From: Bacteroidota bacterium
GTDB taxonomy: Bacteria > Bacteroidota > Rhodothermia > Rhodothermales > JAHQVL01
DNA length: 64,000 nucleotides
Assembly (NCBI GenBank): GCA_039111535.1
Contig: JBCCIM010000009.1
Coordinates: 1-64,000, forward strand
Reading direction: 5' to 3'
Positions 52,930 through 61,249 of the stretch are shown here, in pieces. Positions within the stretch are counted from its first letter, which is position 1, and each line of letters opens with the position of its first letter. Below the pieces are notes generated by a model. That model was not told where the DNA came from, ran no database searches, and saw only the letters and a program-made list of their open reading frames with translations. The position numbers were made by a program, and so were the translations under genes.

Positions 52930-54612
52930 TCATAAACGTTTGTAATTGTTGCAATCATTGAACCCTGAAAGACAGGTGGATTTCAAATGCATACACCCTT
53001 TTTCCAAATTTTGCTGCTGTTTTGAGTTTTCTCGGATATCTGCCCCAATAGGCTTTTTAGTCCTCGATCCAAGGTGACAATTTGTGCGCGGAGCAGTCCC
53101 CCTCCGCGCAGAAGTTGTCATTCTTTTAGAGAAGAATGGGGATTCTTCGAGAGTAGGATCGAAGGCGAGGTCGATTATGACCTCGCCTTCGTGTATTTCT
53201 ATACGGTCTACTATACTCTCGATAATGCGGTGTTTTTCCTTGGTCGTGAACTGAGGCCATCCCTCTGCAATACTTCTTCCGCTTGAAAGCATTTCATCAC
53301 TGTTGTGATGCTGAATCTTTCTGAAGTCGATCTCTCCTTGAATGGATGGAATCTCTCTTTCTAACTGTTTGATTCGTTCTTCGAGTGGTCCATAGATCTT
53401 TCCAAATCCATCGGGACTAATCTTGTCATCAATGTACAAGCGGTACGTCTTATCCATCTCTGCCTGAACAGATTCTTTCTCTTTCTCCAATACGCTTAAG
53501 ATTTCTTCCTTTTCTCTAATTGCATCGTCTGCTTGTCTCAGTACTTCGTTTACATCAACAGGTGTACTCATGAAGTGTTTGAGCTGCGCGTGGAAGGCAC
53601 GCTCAAGATCGTCAACCGGTATCTTGTTTCTGCATGCATGGCAGACATACTTCGGCGTTTTGGAAGGCTTGTACATCTTGTCACCACAATGACAGTAGAT
53701 AAGACCGACAAAGAGGTGGGGTGACTTCCTCGCTTTGGGTTTGCGCTGTGCTCTCTGCTCGCTGAGGATGTGGTTGACCTGCTCCCAGAGATCGGTTTCT
53801 ACAATCGGCTCAACGTCAATCCAAATCCAGTCGTCTTCGTCTTTAACATCCCACGACATATCATCGCTGGATCGCTTGGTGTAGTTGCGCCGGCACTTAC
53901 CTTTGGCGATAGGATCCTCGAGTAATCGCTCGACGGTACGACGAGAAAACTTCGAGCCTTTTCGTGTTCGGTGGCCGGCTTCATTGATCATATTCGTAAC
54001 AATATGAATGCGCTTATGCTCAAGGAAAAGTTCGTAGAGTTTCTTCCTGACCGGCGCTTCGTAAGGTTCGATTTCAAGTTTGCCGTCTACCCATTTGTAT
54101 CCAAACTGCGCGACGCCACCAAGCGGTTTGCCGAGCTTCGCCCGAACAGGAACGGAAGCAGCCACGCGTTCCGCCGTCTCTTCGCGTTCCCACTGCGCCA
54201 TAGCAGCAAGCATCGTGTAGAAAAGTCTGCCGGCAGGAGATGACGTGTCGATGGCTTCTTGAAGGGAGATGAGGTCTGCATCAAACTCTCTGAAGATATC
54301 AGCAAACTCAAGCAACTCACGGGTATTACGAGCAAGCCGAGCCAGCTTCGAGAAAATGAGTCCACTGATACGACCCATCCGAATGTCTTCAAGCATCTGC
54401 TTGGTCTCGGGCCGGTCTTTAACTGACTTGCCAGAAATGGCGTCGAGCCGGTAGACTTCGGCAACTTCCCAGCCTTTCATTTCGGCGTAGGTATTTGCCC
54501 GGTATTCGTGGTGTTCCGGGCTTTCGCCTTTAACCTGATCTTCGGTAGAGACGCGAATCCAGATACCGACTTTTTTCTTAGGTCTGGGCGTGTCGTGTTC
54601 ATTCGTAGGCAT
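52930..54612 (-). CDS. large serine recombinase (site-specific integrase)
   Basis: The 560-residue protein has a resolvase catalytic domain (GIWIRVSTEDQ with the nucleophilic Ser about residue 19; RLDAISGKSVKDRPE; LARLARNTRELL), the recombinase DNA-binding domain, a zinc ribbon (YCHCGDKM..YVCHAC) and a coiled coil (about 365-450). Such enzymes integrate and excise mobile elements. A GGAGG ribosome site lies 7 nt before the ATG. The last 60 or so residues, after SPFFSKRM, look like translated non-coding DNA, and a 46-bp imperfect palindrome lies where that tail begins. The gene marks the left edge of the element and follows the ATPase gene by 10 bp. Confidence 0.88.
   Translation of the reverse strand: MPTNEHDTPRPKKKVGIWIRVSTEDQVKGESPEHHEYRANTYAEMKGWEVAEVYRLDAISGKSVKDRPETKQMLEDIRMGRISGLIFSKLARLARNTRELLEFADIFREFDADLISLQEAIDTSSPAGRLFYTMLAAMAQWEREETAERVAASVPVRAKLGKPLGGVAQFGYKWVDGKLEIEPYEAPVRKKLYELFLEHKRIHIVTNMINEAGHRTRKGSKFSRRTVERLLEDPIAKGKCRRNYTKRSSDDMSWDVKDEDDWIWIDVEPIVETDLWEQVNHILSEQRAQRKPKARKSPHLFVGLIYCHCGDKMYKPSKTPKYVCHACRNKIPVDDLERAFHAQLKHFMSTPVDVNEVLRQADDAIREKEEILSVLEKEKESVQAEMDKTYRLYIDDKISPDGFGKIYGPLEERIKQLEREIPSIQGEIDFRKIQHHNSDEMLSSGRSIAEGWPQFTTKEKHRIIESIVDRIEIHEGEVIIDLAFDPTLEESPFFSKRMTTSARRGTAPRTNCHLGSRTKKPIGADIRENSKQQQNLEKGCMHLKSTCLSGFNDCNNYKRL
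53075..53120. other. 46-bp imperfect palindrome, candidate attachment junction
   Basis: Arms TGACAA / TTGTCA (outer) and TGCGCGGAG / CTCCGCGCA (inner), with a 4x4 mismatch between them and an asymmetric centre CAGTCCCC. Length, imperfect symmetry and position beside the recombinase gene resemble attachment sites of large serine integrases. If the crossover is at the centre (about 53097), the DNA to its left would be host DNA. A terminator is the main alternative. Confidence 0.4.
53160..53191. repeat. perfect 13-bp inverted repeat inside the recombinase gene
   Basis: CGAAGGCGAGGTC-N6-GACCTCGCCTTCG, coding for the EGEVIIDLAFD part of the recombinase. Perfect 13-bp symmetry within codons is rare; it may be a fortuitous product of the EGEV/DLAF codons or a recombinase or RNA-structure site. 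Confidence 0.5.
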
Positions 54613-54622
54613 GAGAGTCCTC

Positions 54623-57600
54623 CTATGTATCTTTCATCCTTCGCATAGCGCTTAGGATAACGTCAGAGATAGCTTTCTTTCGGGTGGCTGCATCCTCTTT
54701 ACTGCCGGGCTTCACGCGTACCTTCACGGTATACCCACCCACAACTTCTTCGGTCCGTGAATTCGGTATCTCTCCAAGGAATGCAAACAAATCTTCAGGA
54801 GAGAGGAATTTGACCTTGGGGAGCTTCTTTTTATCGAGTTTGGCTTTGATATGCTTTTCGGCTTTTCGGAGTGTTTTGTCATCAGCAGAGACAAGCGCAA
54901 CGGTATCGTAGCCGGCATTAAGGCATTTCTGCACGTTGCCGAGTTCGTAATCAGGCGTTGAGGTGACGGATATTTCGCAAGCAATTGTCGTTTCATCCGT
55001 TTCAAGAGCAACATCAATACTCTCCCGACTATCGGGGATCGGCTTTTCGATGGTAGCCCGAAATCCGTTATGCTCACCCCATCGTTTAATGAGTTCTTGA
55101 AGGTAGCGGTGTTGCTGGCCGCCTTTGCCCAACTGGGCTTTTTGCTTTGGGGTTTTCTTTGGTGCAGGTGGCGGAGCAGCTTTTGGTTTTGGTGGCGGTG
55201 TAATGATTGGTCTTTTTGGATCGTCTTCAACGATATTAACTGGCTCCACAGATTCCGGAGGCTCAGTTTCTCTTACCGTCCTTTTATTAGGTTGCGGAGT
55301 AGCCGGTTCATTCTCTTCAATCGGTGCTCGTGCTTGTTGTAACAGTTCTTCGACCTCTTCAAGGGGCGTCCCGTAATTCTGCCGTGATCGTTCAATAACA
55401 GATTGAATGTGATTTTCAGAATCCTCCACTATTTCAGGAAGCGGGTATGTCTCCAGGTTGAAGTCATAATCCGTCCGCTCAACCCGAATGACTGCTTCAC
55501 CTCTGCCCAGGTTTTGAAGATCCTTTCCTTCAAAGAACGCAAACCCTGTTTCGAGCGAACGAGCATCCATGTCGCCGACTCTGAAGCAAATGCGGGTATA
55601 GGGATTTGTGAGAACTGCTGATTGCAATTCGGTATCACGCGATTGCAATTGCCTCATGTCCTGGTGAGCCAGCGTCAACCCCAGGCGATACTTTCTCGCC
55701 CCTGAGAGAATCGTAGAGAGCGTTGGTGTGATGAAGTGATGGAATTCATCAATGTAGAGGTAAAACGGCTTCCTAGAGGCTTCCTGGAGCTCCTGACGTG
55801 AAAGGGCAAGCTGGTAGAACTTTGAGACCAGCAGCGAACCAAGCAAATAACTATTCTCTTCACCAATGGCCCCTTGAGCAAGTTTGGCAAGCAAGATTTT
55901 CCCACTATTCATGATGTGGCCGAAGTCCAGCTTATTCTCTTTCTGAGCAACGATATGCCGTATGAGTTTAGGCCGAAGGAACGTGTCTAGCCTTGTCAGG
56001 AGTGGTGCCTGTGGACGACCAGATAACAGAGGATACTCTTTCTGCCAGTAGTAAAGTACTTCGTGGTCGGTGACAGTTTTGAGGAATTCTTTTCTGAATT
56101 CTTTCTCGACAAGGAAGCGTCGCATATCTGCAAGTGTGCCGCCTTTTTCTGATTCGAGAAATGCAAGAATGCTATTTCCAAGGACTGATGTCATCTGATC
56201 GCCCCAGCTCGTTGAGAGGCGTTTAAAGACGGCTACGAGATCAGAGGAGAGAAGCTGCTTTTCGAGCGTGGAATGGGCCTGAAGAATGTTGAAGCCAATT
56301 GGGAATTGCTCGTCGGCTGGATCGAAGAGGATGACATCATCGAGTCTGGATTCCGGCACATACGGCAAGAGCCTGTCGATGAGGTCGCCATGAGGATCGA
56401 GGACGGCAAAGCCGTTGCTTGTTTTGAGATCCTGGATAAGAAGGCTGAGAAGGAGATGCGATTTGCCGGTGCCGGATGCCCCGATGATGTGTGTATGCTT
56501 TGTTCTTTGCTCGCCATTCAAACTTGCCTTAACGGTACGGCCGTCGTGGTAATTGTCTCCAAGAATGAGATCGTTGCCTACAGCGATTCGAGGTACAGCC
56601 TTGGTTTTCTTGGTTTGCCGAACAAGTTTGCTCGATTTCACAGAGATGGAAGGCAGATGTACCAAATTTACCAGTTCATTAGCTCCCAGAAGCATACCAC
56701 TTCGATGACTGGTTCTATTGAACAAGTCTTTTTCCTGTTTGGTGGTAGTATACCCGGTGTTTTCAAGTGGGATAAACGAATTTCCCGTTGGTGCGCCAAA
56801 TTGACGAAATGAATCAGTCAACGACCCGGCAATGTGCCATAGCCCTGCTTCGGTACGTGCTCGAGAAGCTATTCTAATTACCGACGAGAAGAATGGCTGC
56901 CTCATTTTCTTCTGTATGCTTTTGGCAACTTCAGATATTTCCAGCTGCCTGCTTGATTGGGTATTTATATGAATCAATCTAGCGGCATGTCGCTTCCAAG
57001 GATGTCGAGCAGGTTGAAAAAGAACTTGAACTATTGCTACCTCGCCGGCCTCTAAGTTTTCAAGCGCGTTCAGAAACGGTATTAATGGGTCAACCTCAAA
57101 AGTAGCCGGAACACGAATTGGTTTTGCATAAGCCTCTGACAAGCCAATTTCGAAGATGACTTGGTTGTCTGAGTTGGATCCCTGCCAAACGTCGACTAGG
57201 TGGTTTTGATTTTGGAAAACGATCACCCTTGGGAAGTAACCCTTTATGTGCTGAGTTAAGAGTCCAGCATCTTCACGCGTAGCAAACTGAACCTCAATAG
57301 ATTCAGCAGTGGCAATAATCTCAAAGCTAGTAGCGCCGGCAGTAGATGGAATAGCAAGTAAAAATTCCAGAGCAACTTCTTTTTTAATGCGGCAGTCTGT
57401 TGGGATGACGCATTTCAATTCGATGGGTGCTTTTTGGGGAGAGTACCGCCGAGGCTTGACGTATTGAGGTGGGAGTACCTGGTTGGACGAATTGGCTTTG
57501 GCTCGCAGTAATGGTTGTACTAACCGCCGTCCTATTCTGACCGGCAACCAGTCTTTCTTGCCGTCGTCAACGACAGTTCTTTCTACACTTCTGCCCTTGT

Positions 57601-57739
57601 TGGCATAGTTAAAGGGAGGTTCTATTTCAATAGGATCATCCCAAAGGGTCCATCCGCGTCCCAGTATCTCATGAAAAGAGTAGAGACCGCTTTCATTTTT
57701 TTGTAAAGGGGCAGGATCTGAAGCAGCTCGTTTAGCCAT
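54623..57739 (-). CDS. HerA/TraD-like DNA-transfer ATPase with C-terminal nuclease-like domain
   Basis: The 1038-residue protein has an N-terminal region of about 380 residues, then a P-loop motor of the conjugative coupling protein type: Walker A IIGASGTGKSHLLL (about 420), FAVLDPHGDLIDRLL, Walker B PFYLYIDEFHHF (about 660) and LGLTLAHQDMRQL. A Pro-rich linker (about 810-870) leads to a 150-residue alpha/beta domain with ESIDVALE..IACEISVT, resembling a restriction-endonuclease-like core in which the last catalytic residue may be altered. The start at 57739 is set by GGAGGG 7 nt upstream and overlaps the preceding stop by 8 bp; a longer frame begins 5 codons earlier. It is inferred to translocate element DNA. 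Confidence 0.8.
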   Translation of the reverse strand: MAKRAASDPAPLQKNESGLYSFHEILGRGWTLWDDPIEIEPPFNYANKGRSVERTVVDDGKKDWLPVRIGRRLVQPLLRAKANSSNQVLPPQYVKPRRYSPQKAPIELKCVIPTDCRIKKEVALEFLLAIPSTAGATSFEIIATAESIEVQFATREDAGLLTQHIKGYFPRVIVFQNQNHLVDVWQGSNSDNQVIFEIGLSEAYAKPIRVPATFEVDPLIPFLNALENLEAGEVAIVQVLFQPARHPWKRHAARLIHINTQSSRQLEISEVAKSIQKKMRQPFFSSVIRIASRARTEAGLWHIAGSLTDSFRQFGAPTGNSFIPLENTGYTTTKQEKDLFNRTSHRSGMLLGANELVNLVHLPSISVKSSKLVRQTKKTKAVPRIAVGNDLILGDNYHDGRTVKASLNGEQRTKHTHIIGASGTGKSHLLLSLLIQDLKTSNGFAVLDPHGDLIDRLLPYVPESRLDDVILFDPADEQFPIGFNILQAHSTLEKQLLSSDLVAVFKRLSTSWGDQMTSVLGNSILAFLESEKGGTLADMRRFLVEKEFRKEFLKTVTDHEVLYYWQKEYPLLSGRPQAPLLTRLDTFLRPKLIRHIVAQKENKLDFGHIMNSGKILLAKLAQGAIGEENSYLLGSLLVSKFYQLALSRQELQEASRKPFYLYIDEFHHFITPTLSTILSGARKYRLGLTLAHQDMRQLQSRDTELQSAVLTNPYTRICFRVGDMDARSLETGFAFFEGKDLQNLGRGEAVIRVERTDYDFNLETYPLPEIVEDSENHIQSVIERSRQNYGTPLEEVEELLQQARAPIEENEPATPQPNKRTVRETEPPESVEPVNIVEDDPKRPIITPPPKPKAAPPPAPKKTPKQKAQLGKGGQQHRYLQELIKRWGEHNGFRATIEKPIPDSRESIDVALETDETTIACEISVTSTPDYELGNVQKCLNAGYDTVALVSADDKTLRKAEKHIKAKLDKKKLPKVKFLSPEDLFAFLGEIPNSRTEEVVGGYTVKVRVKPGSKEDAATRKKAISDVILSAMRRMKDT

Positions 57740-58562
57740 CGTGTAGCCCTCCATAGTGTTCGGACAGCTCTAGCAGAATGGGCTTTTGAGCCTCGTCGAG
57801 TGAGAGGAAGGCGTCTGCACTGGTCAACTCCTTATGAACCTCACTTATGACAGTTTCGATAACTTTTTTGAATGCCCTAGCAGTGTCTATCCGATAGTAT
57901 GTTGCCGGTTTAATAAACTTGCCTATGAGCCACACGAAAGGCTTTCCTATAAATCGCCTCCGGGTGATAAAGCCCAAAATTCCTGGGAACGACAGCCCTA
58001 ACCACCAGGAAACCAACGTGTCTCTACCATAAGGAATACAACTGATGTCAAGTACATGTCTGCCGCGACGTAGACGGAGATATTTCCGCTTGGGACTGAA
58101 GAGTCCGCCCTGCTTGGTGTAAAAAGTTGTAATCTTTACATTTGCAAGCCTTCTTGAGGTTACGGCATCGCTTATGAGCGTGTAATATTCTCCAGGGGAG
58201 ATCTGAATGTTCGCAAGAACCGTGTTCCAAGAATCAAGTGCGTGCGTTACTTTTCTAGGCGTTTTGAGCACTCTGGAATCCAGTGATGTTAGTGAAAGTG
58301 CTTTTTCATACGCTCTGTCGTCGCGATTCTTAGTGGTCGATTTAGTTCGAGTATTCGGGATCGTCAGGGCAAACAAAGAAACTATCACAAGACCAACCGT
58401 GCGGATACAAAAGAGTGCGATTTTACTGGGAACGGTAACAGGATGCGGGAATCGTTTGGAAGATAGAAGGGGGTAGACAACAATGTAAAAACCGTAAAGT
58501 ACGAGCGCGAGATTTAGTACTTCCATAGCAAGCGCCTGCATAGAGAGAATAAATTCATTCAT
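57732..58562 (-). CDS. element membrane protein with two N-terminal helices
   Basis: This 276-residue protein has two membrane helices (about 15-35 and 50-68) followed by a soluble domain with a central basic patch (KRKYLRLRRGRHVLD) and a short hydrophobic stretch near 190-205 that may dip into the membrane. I do not recognise the family. The ribosome site AGAGGA lies 6 nt before the ATG. The end of the gene overlaps the ATPase gene by 8 bp, so the two are translationally coupled and the protein is probably the inner-membrane anchor or dock of the DNA pump. Confidence 0.65.
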   Translation of the reverse strand: MNEFILSMQALAMEVLNLALVLYGFYIVVYPLLSSKRFPHPVTVPSKIALFCIRTVGLVIVSLFALTIPNTRTKSTTKNRDDRAYEKALSLTSLDSRVLKTPRKVTHALDSWNTVLANIQISPGEYYTLISDAVTSRRLANVKITTFYTKQGGLFSPKRKYLRLRRGRHVLDISCIPYGRDTLVSWWLGLSFPGILGFITRRRFIGKPFVWLIGKFIKPATYYRIDTARAFKKVIETVISEVHKELTSADAFLSLDEAQKPILLELSEHYGGLHDG

Positions 58563-58580
58563 GGAAATCCTCTATATGGA

Positions 58581-58618
58581 AAAGGGAGCACCAGACTCGA
58601 TTGCCTGATGCTCCCTTT
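58581..58618 (-). terminator. intra-operon hairpin, attenuator or partial terminator
   Basis: 10-bp stem AAAGGGAGCA / TGCTCCCTTT, extended by CAG/CTG inside one mismatch. On the minus strand it is followed by TTTTCC, a short U-tract. It sits between the stop of one element gene (58633) and the start of the next (58562), so it would lower transcription into the ATPase-recombinase part. Confidence 0.6.
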
Positions 58619-58632
58619 CATTGTTCTTGGTT

Positions 58633-59694
58633 TTATAATGACTGAGTAGCCTCATTCATATGACCATCTCCCGAAGGAGGGTCAAATATGACAGGTTCGG
58701 GCACACCGGCTACTCCAGGATCATCTGCTTCATCCGAGCCGCCATGTTGGTCGTCTATATACTTCCTCGTACGATGACTAAACGTCTCGTCCGGTGGATT
58801 GAAGGGGCTATATCTTCGCTCGTACTCCCTTTTCTTTGCTCTGTAATGTGAGAAGGCAGTATATAGGTCTTGCAAAAGGTCTCTCAAGCCATTCTTAAGC
58901 CCCGCTCTTGTTTTCTTGAGTGACTTGTGGATCGGCATATAGCCTACTCTGTACATGAAGCCGGCATACAGATGCCAATCAAAAAGTGCTACGAGAGCAT
59001 TCCCCAAGAACACAAGGAACGTGTACAAGAAAATCACCGGATTGTGTAACGCTGCTTCAATAATTCCAGGAATTTCCTGCAGTACTGGCACTGTTCCATT
59101 CATTATTGCATCTGTGTGAGCGAGTTCATTTTCGTATTTGACTAGCTCGATGTCGGCCATTACCAAGACCATAAAAGCCCAGCCGGCTAGAATGAGAACA
59201 ACCAGCCATTTCGATCTTGTGAGTACCGGGTATCTTCTTAGATTTTTGAACGAAAGACGTTGGTCCTCATCCGGTAAAGGAGGTAGCGGCCACTCATTCT
59301 TGGTGAGAGTAATTCTCAGTCTTATCACATACATGAGTAATCCAATGTGGATAAAGCTCAGCAGTAGCGGCAGCTCCGAAGCGATCAAGAGGCTACCTGT
59401 AGACTGTATGCCAACAATGAGGATTTCTGCCAGCGGCAAAGCCAGTGCAAGTGCCCATGCAAAGAAAAACATTGGACGCTCGCCTAATGCGTTACCGGTT
59501 AGCCATCTGAATTTTTCTTCGTGTGCAGCCGACTCTTTAATGGATTCTTCGAGCCGGTCTTCAATGTCAGCAATCTGGTTTCCGGTCGTATTGACGACGT
59601 TTTGAAGCCGATCGAGATCATCAACAGCATCAGCTATTTCCTTGTCGCGGATATTCCGATACTTAGGCTGAGTTATATCTGTAGGTATATACAT
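58633..59694 (-). CDS. element membrane protein with coiled coil, four to five helices
   Basis: The 353-residue protein begins with a coiled coil (about residues 18-60, DDLDRLQNVVNTTGNQIADIEDRLEES). Membrane helices follow at about 75-95, 100-125, 165-185 and 218-240, and the C-terminus is basic and then acidic (KKREYERRY..DEADDPGVAG). I do not know the family. Its start codon shares one base with the upstream stop (TAATG), so it is coupled to the secreted-protein gene. Long coiled coils before membrane helices suggest an assembly or scaffold role in an envelope complex. Confidence 0.65.
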   Translation of the reverse strand: MYIPTDITQPKYRNIRDKEIADAVDDLDRLQNVVNTTGNQIADIEDRLEESIKESAAHEEKFRWLTGNALGERPMFFFAWALALALPLAEILIVGIQSTGSLLIASELPLLLSFIHIGLLMYVIRLRITLTKNEWPLPPLPDEDQRLSFKNLRRYPVLTRSKWLVVLILAGWAFMVLVMADIELVKYENELAHTDAIMNGTVPVLQEIPGIIEAALHNPVIFLYTFLVFLGNALVALFDWHLYAGFMYRVGYMPIHKSLKKTRAGLKNGLRDLLQDLYTAFSHYRAKKREYERRYSPFNPPDETFSHRTRKYIDDQHGGSDEADDPGVAGVPEPVIFDPPSGDGHMNEATQSL

Positions 59695-60482
59695 TAGCGC
59701 ACCTCCTCAGATGTTGAAATGGAAACAATCGTCCGAATTGCAGAAGCAATACCTTCGAAGGCTTTTACCCTAAATCCTGCCTGGGCGAGCGATCCTTTGT
59801 GAAGCCGGCCGTTCACCACGTATATGTTCTTGGCATAGGGTAACGCACCCGGTGCTGGCATTGCGTAATCTCGATCCGGGTTTTGCTGCCGGAACATTGA
59901 ACTCAGAGCTTGCTCGACATCGGAAATGAACAGGATAAACGGTATGTAATCGGCACCTGTTAAATCAGCATCCATCTCCGCCAGAAATCTATGACATCGT
60001 ACGAGTGCGCCTATTACGTCACTGCTAGTTGCGTCAACGCCGCGTGATAGGTCGTCGGCGATTTCATTGAGGAAAAGGTCACGGTCAAGCTGGAAACGCT
60101 GGTGTCTTTTTTCCCGTTTAGTCTTCCAGGCGATCAAGTCACGGTTGTACTTCTTTCTGGCTTCGACCTTGGCTCTGTTGCTGAAAGCGTGCTCCTCTAC
60201 CGGTAGTGGCGGTACCGGTGAGACATAAAATCGCTTCAGCGGCCAGTTGCTAGAGTCGTCGAGCATTCCAAAGGCTATCTCTCCACCAACCTTCAACTGA
60301 GCGTCAAAGAGTGGGTAGAAGTCGCCCTCTTTGATTTGGGGTGTACCAAAGTTGGCACTGCTCCCTGATTTATCCTGAATGACACATACTTTGAAGTATG
60401 TGCCGTCAGAATTCTGCCCCAATGCAGAGGGGCAAATGGCGAGAAATGCGACAATAATTATCGCAGGTGTGTTTTTAAACAT
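59694..60482 (-). CDS. secreted protein with vWA-like MIDAS start
   Basis: The 262-residue protein has a signal peptide (MFKNTPAIIIVAFLAICPSALG). It then opens with FKVCVIQDKSGSSANF, in which DKSGS resembles the DxSxS metal site of von Willebrand A domains; ADYIPFILFISDVEQALSSM could hold a later strand of that fold. Between them lies a charged helical part (KVEARKKYNRDLIAWKTKREKRHQRF). I call it vWA-like with caution. It is the first gene of the envelope-ATPase-recombinase transcription unit; the hairpins upstream (60510-60535) may mark its leader. An in-frame ATG 4 codons earlier (60494) is an alternative start. Confidence 0.6.
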   Translation of the reverse strand: MFKNTPAIIIVAFLAICPSALGQNSDGTYFKVCVIQDKSGSSANFGTPQIKEGDFYPLFDAQLKVGGEIAFGMLDDSSNWPLKRFYVSPVPPLPVEEHAFSNRAKVEARKKYNRDLIAWKTKREKRHQRFQLDRDLFLNEIADDLSRGVDATSSDVIGALVRCHRFLAEMDADLTGADYIPFILFISDVEQALSSMFRQQNPDRDYAMPAPGALPYAKNIYVVNGRLHKGSLAQAGFRVKAFEGIASAIRTIVSISTSEEVR

Positions 60483-60566
60483 GTAAATCACCATGTTTTT
60501 TTAATTGAACACACCCGGAGAGGTGAACCGGCAACGCCGGCTAGAAACCAAATGCTCCAAATAACA

Positions 60567-60595
60567 TTGACATTCAGCTTGAAATAGACTAGCAT
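60567..60595 (+). promoter_or_regulatory. sigma70-type promoter driving a candidate small RNA
   Basis: TTGACA, a 17-bp spacer, and TAGCAT (4 of 6 matches to TATAAT). Transcription would start near 60602, ahead of three stem-loops and a U-tract. A perfect -35 hexamer is unusual for a Bacteroidota-type genome, which mostly uses a different -33/-7 pattern. Confidence 0.5.
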
Positions 60596-60601
60596 GTAAG
60601 T

Positions 60602-60708
60602 CTAATTCGAATTCACCCTCCGGGGTGTCTTATCGGTGAGGCTTCAAACCACGTGTTTGATGTTCTCAAACGGGTCCTAGGTCTATCACACCTTTGGCCC
60701 GTTTTTTT
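60602..60708 (+). ncRNA. candidate small RNA, about 107 nt, three stem-loops
   Basis: Downstream of the promoter lie stem-loop 1 (CACCC-UCCG-GGGUG, 60614-60627), stem-loop 2 (UCAAAC-N5-GUUUGA, 60644-60660) and a terminator hairpin (AAACGGG..CCCGUUU plus AGGU..ACCU, 60668-60704) with a U-run to 60708. No reading frame fits. UCUCAAACGGG is repeated just downstream at 60720-60730. An RNA regulating copy, transfer or recombinase expression of the element is possible. No family match is known to me. Confidence 0.5.
60668..60708 (+). terminator. rho-independent terminator of the plus-strand RNA
   Basis: Stem AAACGGG/CCCGTTT (7 bp) and AGGT/ACCT (4 bp) with a 4x4 internal loop and a 7-nt apex, followed by TTTT after the stem's own three Ts, seven T in a row. 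Confidence 0.65.
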
Positions 60709-60804
60709 GATAGGTGAGATTCTCAAACGGGTTCAAAGCTTCGTATTGCCGTCTTTCGGCAATTTCTATTGATGCACATTGCAGCGATGACGGCGATTGA
60801 CGAA

Positions 60805-60946
60805 CAAAAAAACGTATAAACGACAAAAGCCGACCACCAAAGCTCTATGCTTTGACAATCGGCAGTTCAGTAAAGTGCAACCTTAACGAGCAGTTCATTT
60901 AACAGGATGGCCCCAGCGGGATCAACGAATCTACTCAGGTTGCACT
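60805..60946 (-). ncRNA. candidate structured RNA on the minus strand
   Basis: Read on the minus strand, AGTGCAACC (60946-60938) pairs with GGTTGCACT (60882-60874), closing a 73-nt module. Eleven nucleotides later comes a hairpin GCCGA..AAAGC-N5-GCTTT..TCGGC (60863-60829), then TTTTGTCG and a run of seven or more T at about 60812-60805. A closed multi-branch module followed by a terminator-like hairpin is what a small RNA gene looks like. The module has tRNA-like length but no tRNA signature. No promoter is clear. Confidence 0.4.
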
Positions 60947-61249
60947 GTTCTTTGCATGTTGGATACTGTGGGCAGCACTAGGAATGTGCCCGATGCAATT
61001 TTGCTTTTATAGCCAAAGCATAGATGTAACATGGAAGTTCATCAGCTGTAACAGCCGAGTACACTACCATGAGCGTCTTGCAAAAGTTAGCGCTGAAAAG
61101 AACATCCCCAACACTCATCTAGCTTTAGCTCGGTTTTAAAGGTAATGGTTGACCGAAAACCTTAATTTGCTTCTCACACAAAAGCAATTCATAATATATC
61201 GGGCTATTGGCCCGATCAAACAATCATACTTGCATAAAAGCAAGCGTAA

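Noticed and set aside
56273-56812. 179-residue plus-strand frame opposite the DNA-pump ATPase
   Set aside because: The opposite frame carries clear Walker motifs; this is an antisense shadow.
60874-60946. tRNA gene suggested by a 73-nt length and paired ends
   Set aside because: No D-loop, anticodon arm or T-loop consensus in either orientation; kept only as a structured-RNA candidate.
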